A DNA stretch of 64,000 nt, taken from assembly GCA_947247005.1 (NCBI GenBank), contig OX365950.1, positions 10,614,720-10,678,719 of the forward strand. Direction: 5' to 3'. Origin of the DNA: Spisula solida. Lineage: Eukaryota; Mollusca; Bivalvia; Venerida; Mactridae. Shown here piece after piece: positions 48,880-61,204 of this stretch; positions within the stretch are counted from its first letter, which is position 1, and each line of letters starts with the position of its first letter. The position numbers were made by a program, and so were the translations under genes. A model generated the notes under the pieces. The model saw only the letters and a list, made by a program, of their open reading frames with translations. It ran no database searches and was not told where the DNA came from.

Positions 48880-51455
48880 GAGTCAAAGCCTAGATAGCAA
48901 AATGCTTTCGTTCCGGAGGGCGCCCCAATGGCAAAAGGTCACTGGCAGAAATCAGCAACGAAATGCACCTATGATTATATAATAACTGACATTTAATAAA
49001 CGATTCAGGTGAGTAAGCGCAGACTTCGGAACTTTTCGTTTAGCATGAAGCAACTCAAATATTTCTGCCACAGAATACACGAACTTAATCATTAGGTATA
49101 ATTTAATTGCAAATAAATGCATCACAATTGCAGTCGTACCAGATGAACATTTAAAATTAAGTCATTGTCTTTACGCAATTAAGCACAACTTCATTCGCGG
49201 CTGTTTCTGTATGGTGTTAGTTTAAGGTAAGATTAGTTTACCTTGTCCACAAGAGTACGAAAATGCACTAAACGAATAAAATTGCATAAGAAAGTGTTTC
49301 ACAGTTCTGGTTTGTGTTGTTAAAGTGATTAAGAACACTGAGGACATTGTTTGCTGTGTCCTCGTTGTTGGTGTTGCTTTTCACATGTCTGTTCTGTAGC
49401 TTGGTCAGTTTGAAGGTAAGTCGTTCTGTTAACGATACGGTTTCTGTTCTTTGACTCATGCACTCTTGTACCTATGATCCTAAAACTTTATATGGCGGTT
49501 GGTAGGAAAGTATATTTCCCTTTATTTATCATAGGGTCAGTGGAGCAAAGATAAAGGTCTGTGTGACATTTTACATAAATGAATAGATCAATTTGTTTCT
49601 TATCAATAACAGTTGGGTCCATGATTTTCAAACTTTACAAAGTGTTTGGTCCCCTATTTAAGTCAGTAGGTCAAATGTCAATGTCACTAGGGCCGTAAGG
49701 GATATCACGTGACCGATGTCTTGCATGATTTTTTGGCTTCGACCATTTGAAGAAAGCTTTTTGCCAACACAGAAAGTATTGGTTCTACCACCAAAGCGCT
49801 GCTAGCACATGTACAATTTTCGGGTTTAAGTTGGCACCAAAAGGTTTTACGTTTACCAAGAAGGATTTTTAGGCAAAGTGGTTTTGACAAATGTCGTAAA
49901 TATGCCTAAAGTTTGGTATGTCTTTGAAGTAAAGTTATTCGCCCGAGGGTCACTGTCATATCGTGATTTCTGGTGAATTTTAAGAGCAATGTTTACATGT
50001 TCGACTACTTTCACTTTCGCTAGGTGTACAAGTATAATTTAATTTATTAAACTGTTCGGATATATCGAGTTTATCACAGTACTGCAAGTCAATATTATCC
50101 AGGGGACTGAATATGGATGCCCTGTGAATGTCAGGAAAAGACGTAAGCTGTGCAAAGTGTCCAAAGAATATAAGTAAATATTTATTTCTTTAAAATATTT
50201 ATGAAAACTGGCATAAGTATAATATGTCAGATAAAATATATGGTCCAGTCATTTTAACGTTGAAACTCTAACCAATTGCAACATTTTATACTTCCAGATC
50301 ATCTAAGCATGTACAAAAAGTCCTAAGAATCTTTCGGAAGTGCTTTTCGAAAAATACTCATAACATTGAATTGGTCACATGTTTTTGCGATATTTGTTTC
50401 TTTTGAAGGGCATATACGTATCTTGCCCTGTATCAGTATTTGACTTTTATTGCGTATTGATAGTTAACGATGCACACAAGGAACATTGCTGTAACATATC
50501 TTTTCTATCAAATATTCAGTTTCGGCGAGGAAAATGTCCAATGTTTTCTATTAGAACCACTACAAAAAGTGGAATTCATCCCTGGCGGCAATGTCTTTCG
50601 ATCAACCTTAATTGTTTTTAGGCATTTGGTTAAGAGTCACCCAGGCAATATTTGAGCGAATTTATTTTTGAAATCAGACACTTAAATTGTTTTTAGGAAA
50701 AGGGCTGGGAAATGGATCAATTCTAGTGCATCAATATAGGGAAAATGTTCATCACTCCCTAACATTCATGTAAGTGTACTAATCAAAATTATTTTCAGGA
50801 TTTGGGTAGAGGGATACCAAATGACCATTTGTGCCAAAATATTTTTACGTCAAGTCGGTTGTTTTTAAAAACAAGATGTTCAGGTGTTTTAATCAATTAT
50901 AATAGGGGAAATATGCACCATGTCCCCTGGTGCCCTGTTGCTTTACGAATCATAATATGGAATGTATGTCATACAAGAAGCATGTGTCTCATATTATTGT
51001 GAAGTCTAAACAATAGAATATTGCGGGAAATGACGTCATCACGTCATGGAGATGCATCATAACGTCATTACAAGCTATGCATCCATGCTACTTACAGCTA
51101 AACAATGTGAACAAAATTAAAGTGTTGCATTCTCCTGAAGAAGATCTTGTTAGGTCGAAATACTGAGAAATTAGAGTGAACTATCTACAAATATTATAGT
51201 GGTCCCCTTTTAGGGATATTTTACAACTAGATCTAAACAATAGGTTCTTAGAAGTAGGTTTTTGAAATTATAAAGCTATAAACAGTGTAGCAATATCACG
51301 TGACGCTGACCTTTTGCTAAATGAAGCAAAATCATAGCTGCAACTTGTATTGACTTTATGGTTATTATGTTTAAGTAAGTTGGCGTATCTTATATGCTTT
51401 TGTGAAGTTGTAAAACTGAACTGAAGAACAGGTTCAAATTGTTGATCATTAATTT
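48880..51455. other. Intergenic DNA, no gene recognised
   Basis: No gene seen. CTGAAGAAGATCTTGTTAGG followed by TCGAAAT at 51137-51163 resembles a short motif found in several invertebrate retroelements, but nothing around it confirms an element. Confidence 0.45.
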
Positions 51456-51463
51456 CATTTTAA

Positions 51464-52164
51464 TTGCAACCATTCAACGGAAAGAAATATTTATTCTGGC
51501 GAAAACAGCTTGAGTTTAATCCCGATGAGATCCAAAACGTTTGTATTCTGTGGAAGGACCTGGTTATTAGTTGGATAAATAAAAAGAATGTCGTTGGGGC
51601 AACAATTGACCAGACCCTATCCTTCGATTCTATGGCCAGATCAATACTTAAAACAGCTAATGCTAGGTTAAAATATTAATACCGTAAAAAAGGTTACCTT
51701 ACCCAACACACCAAGAAGCTCCTTGTCATGGCCCTTATCCAATGTCATTTTGATTATGCCTGCTCTATGTGGTATCATGGTCTCACTCAGTCACTTCAAA
51801 CCACCCAAAATAAGTTAATAAGGTTTGAACTTGATCTAGATGCAAGGTCACACATAGGAAGTGAACACTTTAAATTACTTAACTGGTTACCTGTCAGTAA
51901 ACGTGTTGACCAGATCATTCTGTGCCAAGTCTTCAAGACTACATTGGGGACAATTTCATTCCACAGGATTCTGTACATTCTTACCATACAAGGCTAAGGA
52001 ATCAGGGAGGTTTTGCTGTTCATAAGGTTAAAGGGTTTGGCTCAAAATCTTTCTTTTATTCTGGAATTTGTCAATGGAACCAATTGTCTGCTAGTATAAC
52101 ACAGACTGAGAAATTGCCTGTTTTTAAATCTAAAGTGAAAAAACATTTCTTAGACAATTTATAG
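51464..52164 (+). pseudogene. LINE 3' end: C-terminal part of non-LTR polymerase protein
   Basis: Conserved C-terminal LINE motifs appear in order across at least two frame changes and an in-frame stop: VVGATIDQTLSFDSMA, KTANARLKYLYRKKG, ALIQCHFDYACSMWYHGL, TQNKLIRFELDLDARSHIG, LLNWLPVSKRVDQI, a shifted HSYHTRLRNQGGF, and ICQWNQLSASI..FKSKVKKHF before the stop at 52164. This is the region after the RT palm in CR1/L2/Jockey-type elements. The catalytic RT and endonuclease are missing, so it is a 5'-truncated, decayed insertion. It continues into a 3' UTR with a hairpin and an (ATCT)n tail. Confidence 0.9.
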
Positions 52165-52574
52165 TATAAAATTTTAGAGTGTTAATATGACTATTTATTT
52201 ATCTATTCATTAAATATTTTAGAGATTCAATATTTACATCATTATTCTATTTAATCATTTAAGTATTTTTTGTTTTATTTATTATTTAATAGCTGAGTAA
52301 TATATTATTATTTTATTTATTTATTTAGTTATTAATTTATGCTTGATAGTGTCTTTCAGTATTGGTACTTTTTTAACTTTAACGCGTCTTTTAGCTTAAT
52401 TTGACTGTTGATTCTGATTATCTGTGATAAAATTGATAATGTAAAGAAATGTTAACTTATTATTGTGAAGTTACCGTGATATAATACTTAAACGCATTTA
52501 TGTTACTATACTTATTTATTCAATGGCCAATATAAAAACATTGCTATCTTACATTATGCCTCTCTATGTCATGC

Positions 52575-52642
52575 CACCAACACCAAAGGACCACAATGGA
52601 AATAAGAGATATCTCTTTTTTGTGTAATCCTTGGTGTTGGTG
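52575..52642 (+). repeat. Stem-loop in LINE 3' UTR
   Basis: CACCAACACCAAAGGA (52575-52590) can pair with TCCTTGGTGTTGGTG (52628-52642), with a single unpaired base and a loop of about 37 nt. A hairpin close to the 3' end is a known recognition feature in L2/CR1-like LINE RNAs. Here it lies about 100 bp before the terminal microsatellite. Confidence 0.7.
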
Positions 52643-52745
52643 TGCCTGTCATGGTTATCTATAAATGCAAGTATGTAGAAGTTGTTTTATTATACATGTT
52701 ATTTTTATATATCCATGTATGTACATTCAATACTAAATAAAATAT

Positions 52746-52757
52746 ATCTATCTATCT
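52746..52757 (+). repeat. (ATCT)3 terminal microsatellite of LINE
   Basis: A short tandem repeat following AAATAAAATAT marks the 3' terminus of the LINE insertion beginning at or before 51464. Confidence 0.7.
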
Positions 52758-52759
52758 GT

Positions 52760-54990
52760 TCCGTTACCTGCGAGTCGTTTTGTGATATTCGTCAATGACT
52801 CCGCGTTAGTGGCACGCATACGGCAGTGCAACGCAGCGCGTAGTCTAATCATGAATATTTTTATAACAACCCGGAGTGCAGGTTGCATCCCTGATACGAA
52901 CAGCAACTCCACATAAGTATGTCAAATATTGACGTCACAAGAACTTGACGCTCTTCTAGTGACGTAATGTTTGTAAGTCTAGCTGGACATAGACGATATT
53001 TGATGTCTCCCGTTAGCGAATATTTAGTAGACTGATTATGACCAATCTATGAACATTGAAATGTAGTGCAATGTACATGTATCTTGCCTTCACGACAGCC
53101 TTCAACATTCTAATAGTCTTTTGACGTCATTTCAATGTCATTCCTAGACCTTGAACCGTTGCATAATTTGCAAATTCGCAGAAGATTAGTTGGTTGTGAC
53201 ATAAGAATGACAACAGTTTGCCCATGTTAATCTTTTACACTGACCAGATTTCTTACTGCTCTTATTGCATATGGTTTATCTATACATGTCGTAATGGCCT
53301 CTCAAAGTCACGGTTCTAGCATATAAAATTTATCATTTGAACTCAGTTACGAAGGCCATTTCCTACTTTTAAAACACATCACTCATGAATACATACTTTA
53401 CGGTACATGTAAATGTACCATGAAAAATATACTAAACTTGCTATCTGTACATGTATAATTATGAAGAAGTTGCCTTCAACATGTAGATTTTCCCTATGGA
53501 TTTTTTCTAGAGCTTATTATAGTAGATTTCTACGTAGATGATGACACTGCAACTAATGGTTGTGTTGCAATTCGATTTATTGCCCAGTTTTCAGCTTAAA
53601 TGACTGACCTAATATGTCTGCTTTTCAATCTAAGACAAGAGTAATACCGTCACAATTCTGAAATTATGAACACGCCCGACTGTTTCGCTTTCAAAAAAAC
53701 TACTTTTTATTCCGTACATAACGTATTTGTTTAGAAGACGCCAGCCACGATGACATTGCCACCCTGTGCCACCCTGCTTGCTTTTTTGCAAAGATCGTCA
53801 ACCCTTTCAGCATTACTTGGATCTTTGGTACCAACCAACCTTCCAATGTCAATAGGGCTCATGAATTAAACAGATCACATTGTAACATACGGATCATTTT
53901 GACATAATTAACATATTTTTGCTGATAGAAAAATACGCCTTACGTAATCGATTACAAAAATACGAGCATGCGGTCAGGCTGTTCCAATTAGCCACGAGAA
54001 GTAATTGAGATGCATGAATCACGTGTTGCACAATTTTGCCACGTGACTTGTGTTTGTCTTTTAGATTTTTTGCAGATGCTTATACTTTGATTTGCATCTA
54101 ATGATATGACTTGTACTTTTCTTGAGTAAGACAAAAAACTGAAGACGCTCCCTTACGACCTTAAGGGTTTTCTGCATTTTTACACGTGATAATTTTTAAG
54201 ATAAAATGCTTTTTTATTCATTGACCACGTGGAATAATTCGTGCCTTGGTTGACGAACAGATGCAGTTTCTATTCAAGTCCTTATCACAAGGAATCTTGT
54301 CACGATTTCATATCCATCATACTTTGTATGAATTTTAAACCTTATTCATTTTTTTTTCAACCTATACTTTCGAATTTGTCATAAAAAAACGTAAAAATCA
54401 TGAAACAATACTATGTTCGATTTACTCCGCTCTGATATATATCAGGGCGAATGTTACATATAAAATTTGGTTGTTACTTTGTTGTTGAAAGATACTCCCT
54501 AATTTTAAAGGGACGGTTACGTGTGATGCTTAAGAAACCAGCAACTTCCGGACATGAAGAGGTAAATCTACATTGCATTGTTGACGACTTTTGCTTGGAC
54601 CACTAGTATACTAGTATTATATTGAACTCAAGAAATCCAAATAATGAACTCGTATTTTGAAATAGGGAGACATGATTTCACGTTAAGCATATATTGCGAC
54701 TGTAAATCAACGTGAAACCTGTGTGTTCCACCGTTTCACAGGGTGTTGGACGAAATTGCACAACTGCTGAAAAATATATTATATTTCATGGAAAGCAATT
54801 TTCCCCTTTTAGCTTGGCGTATATTTCATAGAAATCGATGAAAAAATAATCTACCTATGGCCATTTTTGTTTTTTCAATGTTGACAAATTTCGCCTTGGA
54901 CCTGTAACCAAACGTCACGTGGTATTACTACATTGATACCTATCAATCGGATTAGTACAAGAACATGCATAACCTAGATATTTATGTATA
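52760..54990. other. Intergenic DNA, no gene recognised
   Basis: No supported gene. A 14 bp palindrome ACTAGTATACTAGT lies near 54602. Confidence 0.5.
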
Positions 54991-54997
54991 TGACCTT

Positions 54998-55060
54998 CCG
55001 CGGTCGTGAATCGAACGATGTTACAAATTCAGCGCAATAACCATTGGGCCTCGGTGGCGG
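54998..55060 (-). mobile_element. tRNA-like head (SINE or tRNA pseudogene)
   Basis: On the - strand: GAGGCCCAATGGTTATTGCGC has an A-box-like AGGCCCAATGG, followed about 25 nt later by CGTTCGATTCACGACC with an intact B-box core GTTCGATTC. Acceptor-stem pairing is absent, so it is not a working tRNA. The body of the element was not delimited. Confidence 0.5.
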
Positions 55061-55064
55061 CTTT

Positions 55065-58000
55065 ACACATTCTGAGCGTTAAGTTGTACAGTTAAGTGTC
55101 ATGACGTTTGTGTTTGTATCTGATGCATTCCGTGACAATAGTGTACCACTTTGTACTGTTTACATAAAATATAAAACAGTTTACGGTAATTGGGTAACAT
55201 TATTCTAGTTATAAATATCATTTTGTATTTCCCGCTAAAATAAATTAACCGGAAGTTGTGTTTGTTTACATTTTCAGCAAGCCTCGTTTGCGTGCACAAA
55301 AATCGATATGCTACCACTGCACTACATAATTATTATGTGCATTTCTTATGCAGTTGCATTTCAGACAATATGCATGGTCGGCAAGTAATAGAACAGGGCG
55401 GCAAACATAGAATCATTTTTTCAGAAATTTAACAAGATCACGTGGCCGTTTTAGACATTTTACATTTAATTGTTTTGCGGAACAAATAAAATCCTTACGA
55501 GGCTGCCGACAAACTAGCAAGCAATTTTATTTAATTGTTAAAGCAATTGCGCAATTTAATCGCACGTTTCGTGTTTTGAAGTGTTTGTCAGCTAAAATAC
55601 GTCCGTTTTATTTTCACTGAATTAGTTGTTTTGGTGGTTGAAGTTTCTATGACAGTATTTTAGGCAATGAAGACTACACTGACAGTTTATATTGATAGGA
55701 GACACACCAATTATGGAACTTAATCTACAATATAATACGCTAAATGTCAATCAATACTGGTATACGAGTATTTACCAGTTACGGTTAACGACGTATGTGA
55801 CTGTGCTTTATGTCGTCACCTTGTTTCGAACTCTTATTAACTTTACGTGATCAAATTAGACTCACAACCCATTTGACTTATATATTCTAGATCCGGTTTA
55901 ACTGCGGCAACACCTCTCTAGAGCGAACATTGTAGTAAAACAACCACTATCTATATGACTTGTTTTGAAAAAACAACACAATCTAAATATCAGTAAACAA
56001 GAACGTATTCCAAAAAGTTGGTGCTCTATAGGCGCTGAAATGTATTGCAATCGCTGTTAAAATGGAACACACGCATAGCACATTAAAAGTGAAACTGTTA
56101 TTACTTTTGAATTTCAATACGAAGGATTACAAATTAACTATACAAGTACTGTAGAAATTTGTCAAGAAAAAGCAGGGGTCGACTATAAATTATTAGAATG
56201 GACGTCGTCAATAAAGAAACAATTGACCCCTGCGTGCGAGACTGTGAAAAAAACCACCCCTTTATTTTGAATTTTATATAATTAATGACAACTTGTGTTG
56301 AGTGAATGTTTATTACCAAACTATGGGCGTTCTTTATTCGACCTTCTATTTTGTCAAATGTTCAAATAAGCGTGTTATCATTATTACAAATTTTCCCTGT
56401 AATAAATTCAGTATAATAACATAGTATACGTTGCAGTCAGTCAAAAACACTTTTCAATATAGTTACAGATGGGATGACCCCTTTTTATCATTCACTGCAT
56501 TGAAAAAAAAATGCGATTTTATTAAGACCGAAAACCCTGAATTGAAGAAATCTTGAAAAAACATCTGTTTTTTGAAAATCTATTCAACACGCTTCCAACA
56601 CACTATTAGTAATTACCGTTTTTATTGAACACTCGTTTTTACACCCTTTAGATCGTAAATCACAGTTTTTCAGCGATGTCGGTGGTTCGACGGCTAGAGA
56701 AATTATAATTAGCATGACTTTTAACGGCTTTCTGTTTTATGAAAGTCATTTTTCATGTTTTCTGTCGATCTGCATTTTTTTTAAATTGAATATCCCACCT
56801 TTTTTAATTACGTGGTGACGAATTGAGACAACGAAATGACAATGTCACGGCCATCTGTAAAAATCATCAACGCCAGACTATGCACTAGGGAAAAATCATA
56901 AAGCAACCTTTTTGACTACACTTTGCCAGGGAACGTGTTTAATGCTCGACAAAATGCGCGGTTTACATGATTATTTTACACCGACGTCGGTCGTTTACCT
57001 ACTATGATGCTGACGCCTACTGTGACGGCTTGGTGAAGTTCGTGTGAAGGTGAATACATTGTCACAATACGGTATTGCAGCAAAATGGCATCATAATAAC
57101 TTCTCGTCCAAAACAGATACGATTCTAGATATGCTTGTTTATTTGTTTGTATGATTATGGTAGCCGCCTTTATACCTTTTAGATATATTGCGGCTTTGTG
57201 GAGAACGGTGCTACTTGTGGAACAGTAAATTAGTACTGCTTACTCCAGGGAAACTGGTTACGTGAATAGACCACCGAAGAAACGGCGTTAGACCCAAATT
57301 AAACAACAGAAAAATGTTTGCAATTCCATCAAAACGGTTTTTAAAAATCTAAAAAATACTAGTGCAAACAGACGTTTTGATTATTAATCAGATAAATAAG
57401 TAAAGCAAACTTTAACCAGCAATTGTCCCAAAATTATTAAAATTTCAACATCCGGTAAATAATCATTCAATTTTTAGTTGTTTTCTACAGAATAAAACAA
57501 GATTTTAATTCATGTGTACGCCGTTATCAATAATCGCTATCGAGAGATATAAAAATTGAGCTAATTTGCATATATGTGGCTTTTATCATTACCCAAATGT
57601 ATTGTGTTCTACAACGAAACAGATGCAAGGGTGAACTTTCATTTTCTCACGAACAAAGCTTTTTGATTAACTGTCGTAGTTTTGATAACTTTATGAGTTC
57701 TCACGTCTGTAATCATATGGTAGCGGGTTTTGTGTATTGTAGAATTATTACGCTTAGGTTCAATTGAAACCAATAGTGCTTAAGAAAAGTATGTTCAAAC
57801 AAAACTCATATTAAATAATTGTTTCCACGAGTTATAGAACTAAACGGCAGAGTGTAAGATTCTCCGTTTTCGGTTTAAATTATGTCGACGATTGAATATA
57901 CGCATGAAAGAGACGCGCTCGAGAGCTTGGGTGAGATAATTAACGGTAAATTATTCAAATTTTGACTGCTTTTCAATAGAGAACAACTTTAAACTTCAGC

Positions 58001-59835
58001 TAAAACTGTTCTATTATATTTTGTAAGAATTCCATCCGTCTTTATTATGCTCTCATGGGAAGAAAATGTAACATAACTGGGGTATTATTGCTACATATAT
58101 GGTTTCAATATTCGACGGTTGGACTCGTTTTGATTTGGTACGAACAAATTCCGATCACATATGAAATCAAACAGCGACAAATACAGATTGAATGGCTTCA
58201 AGTCGACCTGGTCTATTTCTTTTCAGCCTGAATTATAGTTCTTTACCTATTGTTTAACTGTAAGCTATATATAGATAACGGACACAGACAGTCGAGGACA
58301 GAGACCGATATTAGATAAAGATAGCCGAGGGATAGTTCTCTATCTGTTTTGTATCATAGTTTCAACTTAGGGTGTTGCATCAGAGTGATAAGGTGGTAAA
58401 CACCAGACTAAGTGCAGTATTACAGTTATTGCACTACTCTATTTTTTATTTTCCAATGCAGCATAGTAGTTAGTGTACTCTTTTCATCCGTAGCTATAAT
58501 ACAAGTCAACAATTAAAAAGCGACTTTATCAAATTTGCTGGCTCATACTAAACTTCCCAGAACGGCAACAACCTTAACTGTAATATCCGCTAATGAGTTT
58601 TTTCTGCACTTAAGTGCTCGAACATTGCTAATATCCACAATAATCGTTGTTATAAAGGGTGCTTAGCGCCAGGACGGAGCACGAAGAAAATGCAGAAAAA
58701 ATAGTTATCACTCTATCCATTTTTTACATTAATATTGTTGATGTTATTGTTAGGTAATTGTTCCATGGACGCACGTGTTATTTATGACTATCTTCCACTT
58801 AAAGACCCTTGAGACCCTCAAGATGTACAAAGACCTCTAAATATGTTCATTTTCGTTTTTAATTGTGCAAAACAATTTGTTTCCATGTGTTAGCATTTAT
58901 ATTTATTCAAATTGGAATCAATTCTTCACGCCTTAATGAATTGATGCTTAACCTTATTTTTATGGTTGATGGTTTACAAAAAAGCCACCCGACTTTTGCC
59001 CTTTCAATTTTTTCTTCTGTTGCCCTCCCCTTCAACCTGCGACTTTTAAAGATATAATTACACAAACGATGAAAGAAAATTTATTTTTGAAGCCCATGTG
59101 AGGATGTTAATCATTTTTTATCGCCGTATTAAACACAGTGAATAGTTTATTTAATTTACTAATAGAAGACATCTTCGTGTTTAGTTACAGCTGGGAGCAC
59201 ATTGTCAGCAGGTGCCCGTAATTGACTCATGGTAATCCAATGTAACGTTTCACCGAGTCGGGACAGTATTTCACACAGATTAATGCTAATATCACGCACT
59301 TTTACAACCGATTTATTATTCATTACATGCATTTAATCATAGGGAAAATATGGTTGTTATAGTTTAAATTTATTGACGTATAGTAAAATACATGTCTTTA
59401 AAGGGATATATGCGAATTGTGGAGTAAACCTGGGACGAAGAATATACTATGTATTAGAGGGTTCATGAGTAAACTAACAAATATTTTAATATTCAGTAGT
59501 ATGACAAAAAACGGATGGATATGTACATCGGGGTACTGTTTTATCAAAGCACTTACGGATATCTTATACTTCTGTTTAAATTGAAATGGTTTATAATTCT
59601 TTAACAACTACATATTTAGGACTGATATGATTTTGTATGAGTTCATTTACTGAATCACTCTGAACATTGACAATCCATTTACGACAATTTGTAGTTGTTA
59701 AATAATAATAAAAAATTCAGATTTGGATGTAAGTGTATGATATCCGTAATTGCTTTGATTAAACAGTACATTGTAGTGTAGGTAAACAAATAATCGCGTC
59801 TACATTGCATTGCCTAATCAAATGGTGAATCTAAC
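55065..59835. other. Intergenic DNA, no gene recognised
   Basis: Uniform AT-rich sequence with only short frames of no recognisable family. Confidence 0.5.
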
Positions 59836-59839
59836 CCTT

Positions 59840-60125
59840 AATGCTAAGGTCACATTTGCCCTACCAGCTCCTTACTAGTTGATTTTGGCAAACTCGCACG
59901 TACGGTGTCCGTACGAAGCCCATACGAAGCCCGTACGGACACCGAATACTCGTACGAGCATCGTACGGATATCGTTCGAGTGCATCTCTATAGATCGTTC
60001 GTGGTCCTCACGAGCTGTGACCAGACGCTACGACATAGGAAAACCGTTAGGATTTCAAAAATTGTGAACTCGTACGAGTTGATAAATTCGTGCGGATATC
60101 GTACGAGCTTTGTGACCGTAGCATT
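59840..60125. mobile_element. Fold-back (MITE-like) element with CGTACG-rich interior
   Basis: Inverted termini AATGCTAAGGTCACA (59840-59854) and TGTGACCGTAGCATT (60111-60125) match at 14 of 15 positions. The 286 bp interior is crowded with CGTACGA, TCGTACGAG and CGTACGGACACCG palindromic units. A second internal GCTGTGACC (60014-60022) repeats part of the right end. No coding. Confidence 0.75.
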
Positions 60126-60443
60126 GTTGTAAAAAAAAACAGGTTGTAAAAATACGTTAAAAAATACTGCTTAAACTTTAAACAAATTAGTGAAATATTT
60201 TCTTAGGATGTAAACTTATTTTAGTAACTTTAAATATTTTACTTGAATGATTTCATTTTATGTGTAGTTTCAAGGATTTATTATCATTCCGACCATCCGT
60301 CATGCATTAAGATGAATGATCTAACATTATCACAGTACAGTTGACATAAACAATATTATACTATTTATTGTGTGCTTTGAAAATGTTGATAATTATGTTG
60401 TAAAGCATGGGGATTTGATTTGATCTTGACCTTTGTTAAATAA

Positions 60444-61004
60444 ATAAATATATTAATAATTAAACAGTTGTTATGTGATCATGGATTCAATTATGTATTT
60501 GATGATCCATTGAGTGTAAATGCAAATAACTTTATAATTTTGTTTAAACAAAGGTGTCTCGATTGTTTTTTGCAAGAATGGTATACTAAAAAATCTGCTA
60601 ATTCAATGTTACTATTATATGATCATGTTAAAGAAGAATTTTGTTATGAAAAGTATCTCGATGTAATACCTGCTGATTTGAGATATTGTCTTGCACGTTT
60701 TAGAGTTTCATCACACACCTTAAGAGTACAAACAGGTCGATATGGAGCAAATAGGATACCAAGGAACGAACGTTTTTGTATTTATTGTAATACTAATGAT
60801 ATAGACGATGAACTACACTTTCTTTGTAAATGTCCATGTTTTAATGATCTTTGTCGAATTTATATAAATAAGTATTTTTACCAAAGACCAAGTATGTTTA
60901 AACTAATTGAATTATTAAAGTGTAATGATAAAAGAACTGTTCTCAAGTTGAGTAAATTCATTAAACTTTCCTTCAACCGTAGAAATAACTTAATTAATAG
61001 GTAA
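60444..61004 (+). pseudogene. LINE C-terminal domain with CCHC zinc motif
   Basis: An uninterrupted frame of about 178 codons runs to TAA at 61002-61004, with no convincing start codon: it opens after a stop at 60441-60443 and coding resemblance begins near 60470. Motifs: FIILFKQRCLDCFLQEWY, LRYCLARFRVSSHTLRVQTG, RIPRNERFCIYC and DDELHFLCKCPCF, giving CX2C-X9-HX3C, the C-terminal zinc-binding patch found after the RT of many CR1/L2-like LINEs. The preserved frame suggests a fairly young, 5'-truncated insertion. The 3' UTR (61005-61178) leads to a pentanucleotide tail. Confidence 0.88.
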
Positions 61005-61178
61005 CAAACTATTGTAGTCAAAATTGAACTTTAATGATATATTATAGTATGCTCATCCTCAAAAAATTGAAATGTGTATTTATGTAATTGTGTAGGGTTT
61101 AATCATGTATGTTTTGTGTATATATGTGTTTGCAAATATGTTATAACGATGTACATGTTGTACAAGTTAATAAAGTAT

Positions 61179-61200
61179 CTGTTCTGTTCTGTTCTGTTCT
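61179..61200 (+). repeat. (CTGTT)n terminal repeat of LINE
   Basis: Four CTGTT units directly after AATAAAGTAT form the 3' terminus of the LINE copy whose coding ends at 61004. Short tandem tails replace poly(A) in many CR1/L2-type elements. Confidence 0.8.
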
Positions 61201-61204
61201 ATAT

